Origin: an uncultured Muribaculaceae bacterium
Lineage (GTDB): Bacteria > Bacteroidota > Bacteroidia > Bacteroidales > Muribaculaceae
Length of the DNA stretch: 30,927 bases
NCBI GenBank assembly: GCA_910586565.1
Contig: CAJUIT010000024.1
Location: 1 to 30,927, forward strand
Direction of reading: 5' to 3'
Below, piece after piece: positions 23,831 to 30,927 of this stretch. Position 1 is the first letter of the stretch. Each line of letters opens with the position of its first letter. The position numbers were made by a program, and so were the translations under genes. The notes under the pieces were generated by a model that was not told where the DNA came from, ran no database searches, and worked only from the letters and a program-made list of their open reading frames with translations.

Positions 23831-25057
23831 TTATCCCAACGTCAGGCGGCTGAAGCGGGAGGGGGAGAGGTGGCGGGAGGCGTGCAGGAGGTCGTCGGGG
23901 GTGAGCGCTTCGATTTGGGCACGCACTTCGGCAACAGAGGGCACGCGGTTGAAATAGAGGGTTGAGCGGGCTGCGTTGAGGGCTATTTGCTCGCGGTTGT
24001 CTGATGCCACAACGAGCTGACCGAGATATTGTTTCTTCGCCGCGTTGAGCTGTCGGCGCGTTAGCGGAGCGGTTGAAATCACCTCAAGCTCGCGCATCAC
24101 CAAATCGGTGCAACGGTCGACATCGGCCGGGTCGCAGCCGAAATAGATTGCGATTAGTCCGCAGTCGCTCATCATTATGGTGCTGGCATCGACGGTGTAG
24201 ACCAGTCCGCGACGTTCGCGCAGGGCAATGTTGAGGCGCGAATTCATTCCCGGACCGCCGAGAATGTTGGTGAGCAGTCCCAAAGCCTGCCGCTCGTTGC
24301 TGTAGATGCCCGGCACGGTAGCCCCGCACACGCAATGAGCCTGGTGAGAGTCGATGTTACGCCTCACTGCGAATGCGTCGACAGGTTGCGGCGCCGTTCG
24401 TTGCAGCGAGGATGGGGTGGGGGCTATGTCACCGAAGCGCCGTTCTATAATATCGCGAGCGCGTGCGGGCGACATCCCTCCGTGGTAGAAAGCCACCATA
24501 CGGTCGGGGGTGTAGCATGTGTCAATCCACCGGCGGCATGCTTCGGATGTGAACGACCCGAGATTCGACGCTTCACCAAGAATATTGTGGCCGAGTTGTG
24601 AACCCTTGAAAATTAGGTTCTCAAAATCGTCGAACACGGCTTCTGAGGGGGTGTCGAGGTAGCTGTCGATTTCCTCCCTCACCACTTCGCGCTCTTTGGC
24701 AAGCTCACGCTCGGGAAACACCGAGTTGCGGATAAGGTCGGCGATAAGTTCCACCGCCCGCGACAGATTGCCTTGCGGGAAGATGGAATAGACATTAGTT
24801 TCCTCCTTGGTTGTGAACGCGTTGAGCTCGCCACCCACAGCTTCCATGCGGTTGATGATGTGGCCGGCGCGACGGCGTGCCGTGCCTTTGAAGATGGTGT
24901 GTTCTACAAAGTGAGCCAGCCCGTGGGAGGCTGCATCTTCATCGCGGCTGCCTGCATTGATAGCCACGCCGAAGTAGTCGACTTTCGACGGTGCTTTCAC
25001 ACACACCACCCGCATGCCGTTGGGGAGGGTGAAATGTTCGGTAATGGTTGTTGCCAT
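23831..25057 (-). CDS. M16B-family zinc peptidase (processing-peptidase type)
   Basis: These 408 residues form a single-unit M16 protease related to mitochondrial processing peptidase and Bacillus MlpA/YmxG. The zinc motif HFVEH (His49, Glu52, His53) and the later glutamate in KEREVVREEIDSYLD (Glu128/Glu129) are present. The start LPNGMRVVCVKAPSKVDYFGVAINAGSRDE is typical. No signal peptide is seen, so it is likely cytoplasmic. I chose the ATG at 25057, 17 bases after the ispG stop codon; an earlier ATG at 25093 would overlap ispG and add unrelated residues. It is the last gene of the rpoN cluster. Confidence 0.92.
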   Translation of the reverse strand: MATTITEHFTLPNGMRVVCVKAPSKVDYFGVAINAGSRDEDAASHGLAHFVEHTIFKGTARRRAGHIINRMEAVGGELNAFTTKEETNVYSIFPQGNLSRAVELIADLIRNSVFPERELAKEREVVREEIDSYLDTPSEAVFDDFENLIFKGSQLGHNILGEASNLGSFTSEACRRWIDTCYTPDRMVAFYHGGMSPARARDIIERRFGDIAPTPSSLQRTAPQPVDAFAVRRNIDSHQAHCVCGATVPGIYSNERQALGLLTNILGGPGMNSRLNIALRERRGLVYTVDASTIMMSDCGLIAIYFGCDPADVDRCTDLVMRELEVISTAPLTRRQLNAAKKQYLGQLVVASDNREQIALNAARSTLYFNRVPSVAEVRAQIEALTPDDLLHASRHLSPSRFSRLTLG

Positions 25058-25074
25058 GCTGTCGTGTGGGAGGA

Positions 25075-26736
25075 TTAGGCGGGGTCGGACCATCGGCCGT
25101 CGGCTTTGAGCAGGGTAATGAGCCGCTCAAGCGCAAGGTCGGAGGGAACGTTTTTCTCAACGGGAGTTTTTCCGCGGTAGAGGCTCACATGGCCTGCTGC
25201 AGCCCCCACATATCCATAGTCGGCATCGGCCATCTCGCCGGGGCCGTTGACAATGCACCCCATCACGGCAATTTTCAGCCCTTTGAGGTGTGAGGTGGCC
25301 TCTTTCACTTTCTTCACCGTTGACTGGAGGTCGAAGAGGGTGCGGCCGCAGCCGGGGCACGACACAAATTCGGTGCGCGAGATTCGGCGGCGCGATGCCT
25401 GAAGAATGCCGAGTGCCAGGCGGTTGCGGCTTTCGGCGTCGAGAGTGTCGGCCTGCAGGTCGATGCCGTCGATTAGGCCGTTGAGCAGCAGTGCGCCGAA
25501 ATCGGCCGATGCGCGAATCACCACTTTGTCGGGGTCGATGCCGTCGTAGTTGAGCGACGCGATTACCGGAACTGTCACCCCTGCGGAGGTGAGGGCATGT
25601 ATCGCCGCAGAGATTTCTGCCACGGGATTGGCATGGCCTGAAGTGAGGACTATCACCCTCCCTTTTGCCTGCTGTGCGGCGTCAATAAGTTCATTGCGGG
25701 GCATCGATGCGGGGAGGGTAACCGTTTGAGCGGTGATGGTGTCGAACCCCGTAACCACCGGCAGATTGTCGCCACCAACATTGCCTGCGGCCTCGGTGAT
25801 GCGCTGCGACGGGTTTACGGGGTCGTAGCCCGGGGCATATTCACCCTCAACGGCAGGGGCCGCGGCCCGGGCGGTAATGTAGTCGGCCAGTTCGCTGGCC
25901 ACCGGAATTTCACATTCGGGCTCCTCGCTGAGCGACACGCGGATGGTGTCGCCAATCCCCTGCGCCAGCAAGGTGCCGATTCCAACGGCTGAGCGAACGC
26001 GCCCGTCCTCGCCGTCGCCGGCCTCGGTAACTCCGAGATGAAGAGGGAACTTCATCGACTCTTTCTCCATAGCCTGCACGAGCAATCGCACGGTGTGAAC
26101 CATCACCACCGTGTTGCTGGCTTTGATGGAGATGACAATGTCGTTGAAGTTACGCTTCACGGCCACGCGCAGAAATTCCATAGCGCTCTCAACCATCCCC
26201 GCGGGGGTGTCGCCGTAGCGGCTCATGATGCGGTCGGATAGCGAACCGTGGTTCACGCCGATGCGCACGGCGGTGTTGTTTTCGCGGCAGAGGTCGAGAA
26301 ACGGCCCGAAGGTGTTTTCGATTTTTTGAAGTTCGAGAGCATATTGCGCGTCGGTGTAGTCGAGCTGTTTGAACACACGTCCCGGGTCGACGAAGTTTCC
26401 GGGGTTGATGCGCACCTTGTCAACTTCGGTGGCGGCGGCAAAGGCTGCTTTGGGGTTGAAATGGATGTCGGCCACCAATGGCATGTCGCACCCTTGGGCA
26501 CGGAGCCGACGGCGTATTTCGCCCATATTGCGGGCTTCGCGTTCTCCCTGGGCTGTGAGGCGGTCGATGTCGGCGCCGGCTGCGGCGATGCGCAGAGCCT
26601 GGGCCACGGAGCCGTCGGTGTCCATTGTGGAGGTGTTGTTCATCGATTGAAGCCGCAGCGGGAAGCCGCTCCCCACTTCCACATTGCCGATGCGGGTTGT
26701 GGTTGTGGGGCGGCGATTGTAGTCGAATATGCTCAT
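25075..26736 (-). CDS. ispG: 4-hydroxy-3-methylbut-2-en-1-yl diphosphate synthase
   Basis: This 553-residue iron-sulfur enzyme reduces the cyclodiphosphate intermediate (MEcPP) to HMBPP in the MEP isoprenoid pathway. The TIM-barrel part contains GSGFPLRLQSMNNT, DRLTAQGEREARN and LVADIHFNPKAA. The 4Fe-4S ligands are Cys460 and Cys463 (SCPGCGRT), Cys494 and Glu501 (GCIVNGPGEM). Between the two catalytic parts is the extra domain found in Bacteroidetes, Chlamydia and plant IspG (roughly 285-440). I chose the ATG at 26736; the frame extends further upstream into purE without family support. purE ends 20 bases before this start. Confidence 0.96.
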   Translation of the reverse strand: MSIFDYNRRPTTTTRIGNVEVGSGFPLRLQSMNNTSTMDTDGSVAQALRIAAAGADIDRLTAQGEREARNMGEIRRRLRAQGCDMPLVADIHFNPKAAFAAATEVDKVRINPGNFVDPGRVFKQLDYTDAQYALELQKIENTFGPFLDLCRENNTAVRIGVNHGSLSDRIMSRYGDTPAGMVESAMEFLRVAVKRNFNDIVISIKASNTVVMVHTVRLLVQAMEKESMKFPLHLGVTEAGDGEDGRVRSAVGIGTLLAQGIGDTIRVSLSEEPECEIPVASELADYITARAAAPAVEGEYAPGYDPVNPSQRITEAAGNVGGDNLPVVTGFDTITAQTVTLPASMPRNELIDAAQQAKGRVIVLTSGHANPVAEISAAIHALTSAGVTVPVIASLNYDGIDPDKVVIRASADFGALLLNGLIDGIDLQADTLDAESRNRLALGILQASRRRISRTEFVSCPGCGRTLFDLQSTVKKVKEATSHLKGLKIAVMGCIVNGPGEMADADYGYVGAAAGHVSLYRGKTPVEKNVPSDLALERLITLLKADGRWSDPA

Positions 26737-26756
26737 TTGTGTGAGTGAGGTTTGGT

Positions 26757-27263
26757 TCAGTTGGTTTTGTAGTCGTAGGCCACGGCGCTGAGTTCGGCGT
26801 TGGCTTTCACGATTTTTTGCCCGAGTTCGCCGCGCCATGCGTCATAGCGGGCTGCCAGCTCGCTGTCGGATAGCGCGAGGATGCGGCATGCGAGCACTGC
26901 GGCATTCATGGCACCGTCGATGCCGGTGGTGGCAACGGGGATGCCGGGAGGCATCTGGGCGATTGAGAGGAGGGCGTCGTTGCCCATGAGGGTTGCCGAC
27001 AGGGGCACCCCGATGACGGGGAGTGGGGTGATGGCAGCGATTACGCCGGGGAGGGCGGCGGCCATGCCGGCACCGGCAATCACCACTTTCACACCGCGTG
27101 TGTGGGCGTTGCGGGCGAAGTCGGCCACCTCTTCGGGAGTGCGGTGAGCCGACAGGGCAAGCATCTCAAAGGGGATGTGCATGAGGTTGAGAAAGTCGGC
27201 TGCTTTTTTCATAACGGGGAGATCGGATGTGCTTCCCATTATTATGGTAACAAGTGGGGTCAT
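26757..27263 (-). CDS. purE: N5-carboxyaminoimidazole ribonucleotide mutase (PurE class I)
   Basis: This 168-residue enzyme converts N5-CAIR to CAIR in purine synthesis. MGSTSDLPVMKKAADFL forms the substrate loop, LSAHRTPEE is the conserved active-site segment, and IAGAGMAAALPGVIAAITPLPVIGVP with MPPGIPVATTGIDGAMNAAVLA completes the fold. Length is normal. It needs a PurK partner, which is not in the window. It is separated from the upstream PAP2-like gene by a heptamer array and lies directly before ispG. Confidence 0.97.
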   Translation of the reverse strand: MTPLVTIIMGSTSDLPVMKKAADFLNLMHIPFEMLALSAHRTPEEVADFARNAHTRGVKVVIAGAGMAAALPGVIAAITPLPVIGVPLSATLMGNDALLSIAQMPPGIPVATTGIDGAMNAAVLACRILALSDSELAARYDAWRGELGQKIVKANAELSAVAYDYKTN

Positions 27264-27272
27264 AGGTTTTTA

Positions 27273-27370
27273 AGAAGTTAGAAGTCAGAAATCAGAAGTT
27301 AGAAATCAGAAGTTAGGAGAGAGAAGTTAGAAGTCAGAGGTCAGAAGTTATAAATCAGAAATCAGAGGGT
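27273..27370. repeat. Array of fourteen degenerate heptamers (AGAAGTT type)
   Basis: Reading from 27273 every seven bases gives fourteen units in one phase: mostly AGAAGTT, AGAAGTC and AGAAATC, with variants such as AGGAGAG, AGAGGTC and ATAAATC. The array starts 10 bases upstream of the purE start codon, and its last units include the TGA stop (27362-27364) of the PAP2-like gene. It matches the array at 8797-8866. Confidence 0.9.
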
Positions 27371-28003
27371 GGGGAGGGCGACGCCTTGGCAGAACCAGGC
27401 GGGGAGGAACACGCAGACGAAGCCGTTGAGAAAGCCTGCGGCTACCTGCATGAGGGTGTGGCGTTGCAGAATCAGGCGCGATGTGCACACGCATCCGGCA
27501 AGCACGATGCCGGCCATGAACTCCCACTGCATGCTGAGCGGGCTGTTGCCGCTGCAAAGCAGAAAGTAGAGCATCGCCACGATGCCTCCCATCCCTGTTG
27601 CGTGGCCGCTGATTTTCCAGAAACGGTTGACGATGGTGAGCACAATGAGTGCAAGCGCGCCACCGAACAGAAACATGGAGAGCCACACGGGTGCGTTGAC
27701 AAAGCGGTAGTAGATGCCTGTGCCGATGTAGCACACGGTGGTGAGGATGTAGGGGAGGGTGCGGTCCTCACGGTTGTTGAGCGAGGGGTCCTTCACCACG
27801 CCGAGACGGTCGAGCACGAAGATGAATATCACGGGCACGATGCATGTGGCCACGAAGGTTACAGCTGAGACGATGGCTTTTGCCTGAAAGGGGCTGTAGC
27901 AGAGGAATGACAGCCACATGGCGAGCAGAATGCCGTAGGTTCCCATCAACAGAGGTGAGAACAGGGCTGATAAAAAGCGTGCGGCTGAGGTTATTGCTTT
28001 CAT
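27362..28003 (-). CDS. PAP2-like integral membrane protein
   Basis: This 213-residue protein has about six hydrophobic helices. The centre and end recall type 2 phosphatidic acid phosphatases: KISGHATGMGG (SGH motif) and SRLILQRHTLMQVAAG (SR....H motif). The first PAP2 motif (KX6RP) is poorly kept (KDPSLNNREDRTLPY), and the usual aspartate after the last histidine is glutamine, so catalysis on lipid or undecaprenyl phosphates is uncertain. It lies 42 bases downstream of rpoN. Its stop codon falls inside the heptamer array. Confidence 0.7.
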   Translation of the reverse strand: MKAITSAARFLSALFSPLLMGTYGILLAMWLSFLCYSPFQAKAIVSAVTFVATCIVPVIFIFVLDRLGVVKDPSLNNREDRTLPYILTTVCYIGTGIYYRFVNAPVWLSMFLFGGALALIVLTIVNRFWKISGHATGMGGIVAMLYFLLCSGNSPLSMQWEFMAGIVLAGCVCTSRLILQRHTLMQVAAGFLNGFVCVFLPAWFCQGVALPTL

Positions 28004-28045
28004 TGGTGATGAGTGATGGTTTTTTAGTTCTTACGGTGGGAGTGG

Positions 28046-29554
28046 TCAGCGGCGTTTTCGCAGGCGCGCCACCGGAAAGCCGAGGTTCTCGCGGTATTTT
28101 GCCACGGTGCGTCGGGCTATGTCGAATCCGGCGGCTTCGAGTCGGGCGGTGATTTCGCGGTCGCTGAGCGGATTTGTCGGGTCTTCGTTGGCGATGGCGT
28201 TTTTTATCTCGGCGATTATGCGGTTGGCGGTGACTTGCTCGTTGTCGTCGCGGAGTTTTTCGTTGAAGAATTTTTTCAGTGGGTAGATGCCCCTCACTGT
28301 GGCTACATATTTCCCCTGGGTTGCGCGGGAAATTACCGAAAGGTTGTAGCCGGTGATGGCGGCGATGTCGCGGAGCACCATCGGACGTATATCCTCGTCC
28401 TGCTCGGTGATGAAAAATTTGTGTTGCAGGCGCAGAATGGCGCTCATAACCTTGAATAGGGTTTCCTGCCGAAGCGACACCACTTTGATGAAGTTGCGGG
28501 CATCGTCGCGTTTGCGCCTGATGAACATGCGTGCCTCCTCAAGCCGCTTTTCGTTGCTTCCGGTGAGTGCCCCCTCGTTGTTGAAGGTGGCCTCCACACG
28601 CAGTTCGGGAATGCGGTTGAGCAGCGTGAGCGACAGGTTGCCGGCGGCATCCGTCTCAACGGCGAAGTCGGGGGTGATGTGGCGTGTGCGCTCATCCAGG
28701 GCGTTTGAAGCCAAGGCGCTCCCCGGTTTGGGGTTGAGGCGTGAAATCACAGCCAGTGCGTTGTCGAGGTCGTCGCGGCTAATCCCCATTGCCGAAGCGA
28801 TGCGGTCGAAGTGCTTCTTTGTGAAAAGGTCGAAGTAGGAGGCAATGACTTCTCGGGCTGTGAGCGACTCGGCCGAACGGGGCAACCGTTGCAGCTGCAG
28901 CAGCAGACATTCGCGCAGGTCGGTTGCGCCCACACCGGCGGGTTCCATCTGTTGAATGAGGTGGAGAACCCGCTCAACATCGGTTGCCTCCACCCACATC
29001 CCCTCATTGATGGCGAGGTCGTCGGCTATGGCTCGCGGGGTGCGGGTGAGATAGCCGTTGTTGTCGATGCTTCCGATGATGTATTGGGCGATGCGCCTGT
29101 CGGTGTCGTCAAACGACAGTTCGTTAAGCTGGGAGGTGAGGGTGTCGAGCAGGGTTTCGTCATCCGTTCCCGAGGTAGGTTCGGGCATGGAGGCAACCGA
29201 ATCGAACGAGCGGCGCGTCGCCACGGGGGCGTCAAATTCAAACTCACCTTTCACAGCAGCCGTGGTTGGTGTACTGTCGGCAAGATAATCGGGCACATCG
29301 TCGTCGGAACGGAAATCGGCGCGTTGCATGTCGCGGTCGCTCTCGGTGAAAAGAGCCCCGTCCTCGGTCGATTGCGCCTCCGAGGCGGTGCTGTCGTCAA
29401 CAGCTTCAAGTGCCGGCATCTCATCGAGTGCCCTGCGCACCTCCTCCTCGGCTTCGGGACCGGTCATTTCAAGCATGCGCACGAATTGCACCTGCAGCGG
29501 AGTGAGTTTCTGCTGCTGGCGTAGTTCCGATGTCAGTGAGAGTGATTTTTCCAT
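28046..29554 (-). CDS. rpoN: RNA polymerase sigma-54 factor
   Basis: This 502-residue protein is a full-length RpoN. Region I is at the N-terminus (SLTSELRQQQKLTPLQVQFVRMLEM), followed by an acidic region II (about 45-110, with EAVDDSTASEAQSTEDG), the core-binding domain (QLNELSFDDTDRRIAQYIIGSIDNNGYL) and the DNA-binding C-terminus. The RpoN box ARRTVAKYRE (Ala480-Glu489) is intact. It directs transcription from -24/-12 promoters with AAA+ activators; none of these activators is in the window. It is first in the minus-strand cluster and has its own -7 box upstream. Confidence 0.97.
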   Translation of the reverse strand: MEKSLSLTSELRQQQKLTPLQVQFVRMLEMTGPEAEEEVRRALDEMPALEAVDDSTASEAQSTEDGALFTESDRDMQRADFRSDDDVPDYLADSTPTTAAVKGEFEFDAPVATRRSFDSVASMPEPTSGTDDETLLDTLTSQLNELSFDDTDRRIAQYIIGSIDNNGYLTRTPRAIADDLAINEGMWVEATDVERVLHLIQQMEPAGVGATDLRECLLLQLQRLPRSAESLTAREVIASYFDLFTKKHFDRIASAMGISRDDLDNALAVISRLNPKPGSALASNALDERTRHITPDFAVETDAAGNLSLTLLNRIPELRVEATFNNEGALTGSNEKRLEEARMFIRRKRDDARNFIKVVSLRQETLFKVMSAILRLQHKFFITEQDEDIRPMVLRDIAAITGYNLSVISRATQGKYVATVRGIYPLKKFFNEKLRDDNEQVTANRIIAEIKNAIANEDPTNPLSDREITARLEAAGFDIARRTVAKYRENLGFPVARLRKRR

Positions 29555-29638
29555 TGGCAGGGCGCGATAGCCTGATTCGTCTCAATCTTTCCGTCCGGAG
29601 TTCCGGCGGTTGCTTTCCGGCAATCCCGAATGCTACTG

Positions 29639-29646
29639 CAAATTTA
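29639..29646 (-). promoter_or_regulatory. -7 box of the rpoN cluster
   Basis: TAAATTTG on the minus strand matches TAnnTTTG and is followed by CA. It lies 84 bases before the rpoN start codon. The leader contains several CCGG words that could form small hairpins. Confidence 0.65.
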
Positions 29647-29871
29647 CTACTTTAATAAATAAGTAAGTCATGAAAATTATTAAGCAAATAAATAATTTAG
29701 AAACTTTATATCATTACCAGTGTTTTTGCGGGGACTTTTAGGCACGCTTCGCACATTGCGCTTCTCTATCATCGCGTAAAAATATTCAGAAAATATCCGT
29801 TAATAATATGATATTTAAGTATGAATCCAATCCTGACTAAGAATGTTGTATGAAGGTAATAGAGTTGGTGT
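29647..29871. other. AT-rich intergenic stretch without a recognised gene
   Basis: Between the rpoN promoter and the lipoprotein terminator there is only AT-rich sequence. The one short frame with an ATG (29670, 23 codons) has no plausible protein features. I see no RNA gene pattern. Confidence 0.5.
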
Positions 29872-29911
29872 AAAAAAGGCACCTGAAATGTTTTATAAAC
29901 TTCAGGTGCCT
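29872..29911 (-). terminator. Rho-independent terminator of the edge lipoprotein gene
   Basis: AGGCACCTGAA (29877-29887) pairs perfectly with TTCAGGTGCCT (29901-29911), and a run of six U follows on the minus strand (29872-29877). It lies 37 bases past the stop codon of the lipoprotein gene. Confidence 0.85.
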
Positions 29912-29947
29912 AATGGATGAGTTAAAGAATAACTGCAATAAAACAGT

Positions 29948-30766
29948 TTACATAGCTTCTATAAGTTTGGAATTAATCTTAGCTAACCGAGAAATCTGAG
30001 AAGGTGTCATATCCGCTTCCGCGCCTTTAAGCTTTTTCTCCAATTTCTCTGCTTTATCAATTATTCCGGCCATTTCAGCAGTTGCCGACATGTCCCCATT
30101 CATGGCTTTCTTGGAAACTTTGATGTACTGATTGACATATTGTTCGTAAGAATCAAGTGTCGCATCCCAATTATTAGCGGAAGAACCTGTTTGCGTTGCT
30201 CCAGTTGCATCGCCTTCATATCCGCTTTTTTCATAGGCAGATGTTAGACGGAATTTCGCAGGCTTGTCGTCTTTGGCAAAATTTATTTGCCAACGCACTG
30301 TACACGTTTCGCCCGGTTTGAGGTTAAGGGCTTCTTTCATGTCTGCATCTGAATACATTCCGCCTAAACCTCCATTTGTAGCTGCAGATTTATTTATGAC
30401 ATTACCGGATTCATCAAGAATCTCAATTCCGAAGCCTGCATTACCAGTCATTCCCGCAGATAGCGTTCCCATAGGCTTTGTAGTTTCAGAATCGAAATCA
30501 AAAGGTTTGTCGTTACGTCTGATTTCTACCGACACAATGGTGTGGATATTATCCATCATTGTAAGGTAATTTTCAGTGGTGGAGTATTCCCTGTCTACGA
30601 CTTCGTAATAGTCTGACAATCCACCTTTGATTGAGGTTGTCTCAGGAGTGAGCTTGTAAGGGTCATCTGCTTTTTTCGACCCACCACATGATGAAAGTGC
30701 CCCAGATAACATTGCGCATAGCAGAAATGTGCCTAAGGTTTGGTTGTTGAAAGATTTTAGCGTCAT
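29948..30766 (-). CDS. Lipoprotein of unknown function
   Basis: This 272-residue protein has a lipoprotein signal ending in LSSC (Cys27), followed by GGSKK. The middle looks like a beta-rich domain with a secretion-protein-like strand pattern (VSVEIRRNDKPFDF, GFGIEILDESGNVI, CTVRWQINFAKDDKPAKFRLTSAYE). The C-terminal third is helical and charged (KLEKKLKGAEADMTPSQISRLAKINSKLIEAM). No known family is recognised. Base composition is more AT-rich than most of the window, like the unknown gene at 17786. It ends at a clear terminator and its promoter is not evident. Confidence 0.8.
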   Translation of the reverse strand: MTLKSFNNQTLGTFLLCAMLSGALSSCGGSKKADDPYKLTPETTSIKGGLSDYYEVVDREYSTTENYLTMMDNIHTIVSVEIRRNDKPFDFDSETTKPMGTLSAGMTGNAGFGIEILDESGNVINKSAATNGGLGGMYSDADMKEALNLKPGETCTVRWQINFAKDDKPAKFRLTSAYEKSGYEGDATGATQTGSSANNWDATLDSYEQYVNQYIKVSKKAMNGDMSATAEMAGIIDKAEKLEKKLKGAEADMTPSQISRLAKINSKLIEAM

Positions 30767-30927
30767 AGTCTAAATTCTTTTGTTGCTACCTGACCCTCCG
30801 AGAAGCATGGTTACAAATAAAAAGAGCGCGAGGGTCTTTTATCCGTTACCCGTCTCACGATTCGAGGCCTTAGCATTGCCCATTGTAGTAAGACGAGCAA
30901 CGATGAGCCTCACGCTGTATGATATGA
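30767..30927. other. Unresolved right-edge sequence, open on both strands
   Basis: On the plus strand a frame opens at ATG 30807 (MVTNKKSARVFYPLPVSR...) and stays open for 40 codons to the window end. On the minus strand a frame enters from the edge (ISYSVRLIVARLTTMGNAKA...) and stops at 30839. The dyad GACCCTC (30792-30798) / GAGGGTC (30830-30836) lies beside both. I cannot tell whether either frame is a real gene. Confidence 0.35.

Noticed and set aside
29670..29741. Possible 23-codon small protein in the AT-rich gap
   Set aside because: No box upstream at a sensible distance, no hydrophobic or conserved pattern; chance frame.
29736..29765. GGCACG followed by TTGC upstream of rpoN considered as a sigma-54 promoter
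   Set aside because: The GG to GC spacing is wrong for a -24/-12 promoter, which needs ten bases between the pairs.

Overview
The window reads as core chromosome of a Bacteroidales bacterium. Nine upstream regions carry the Bacteroidetes -7 box TAnnTTTG, genes lack clear Shine-Dalgarno sequences, and the gene content fits (OmpA-type and GIN-domain lipoproteins, an RND efflux operon, M16 peptidases, an rpoN-PAP2-purE-ispG cluster). GC-rich coding and protein style suggest a gut Muribaculaceae-like organism, but the family level is a guess. I see no prophage, CRISPR array or transposase gene.

Layout. 1-201: tRNA-Pro with its terminator, then a bidirectional terminator shared with an OmpA-family lipoprotein on the minus strand (282-977). 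1483-2442: an EamA/DMT transporter on the plus strand, overlapping tail to tail with a minus-strand RND efflux operon (adaptor 7094-8383, pump 3936-7037, outer-membrane factor 2434-3819). A nested inverted repeat at 8444-8475 upstream of the adaptor is a candidate repressor site. 8481-8634: tRNA-Met with its own terminator and promoter. 8898-9689: a GIN-domain (DUF2807) lipoprotein with an ECF-sigma-like promoter. 9864-10403: RNase P RNA with an enlarged variable arm, divergent from a TrmH-family methyltransferase and radA (10493-12722). 12868-15705: a large secreted M16 peptidase. 15949-16618: a HigB/HigA-type toxin-antitoxin pair, followed by mltG (16659-17705). 17786-18466: a secreted protein of unknown function. 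18730-19179: rpsO with promoter, structured leader and terminator. 19324-21530: a MATE transporter and a TPR protein. 21688-23028: an outer-membrane porin-like protein on the minus strand, divergent from a small secreted helical protein (23244-23690). 29554 down to 23831: a minus-strand cluster rpoN - PAP2-like protein - purE - ispG - M16 peptidase. 29948-30766: a lipoprotein of unknown function. The right edge carries an unresolved sequence open on both strands.

How parts fit together. The efflux genes form one complete tripartite pump. Cell-envelope functions recur (OmpA-like anchor, GIN lipoprotein, MltG, porin, M16 peptidases). Housekeeping information-processing genes (rnpB, RNA methyltransferase, radA, rpsO, rpoN) are interleaved.

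The most unusual structure is not a gene. Five intergenic gaps hold low-complexity repeats with a unit of about 7-8 nt. Two of them (21537-21680 and 23698-23829) form near-perfect long stems around a conserved TACC...CATGCG...GGTA core whose inner stem differs in sequence but still pairs. They sit in tail-to-tail gene junctions and look like one family of small palindromic elements.
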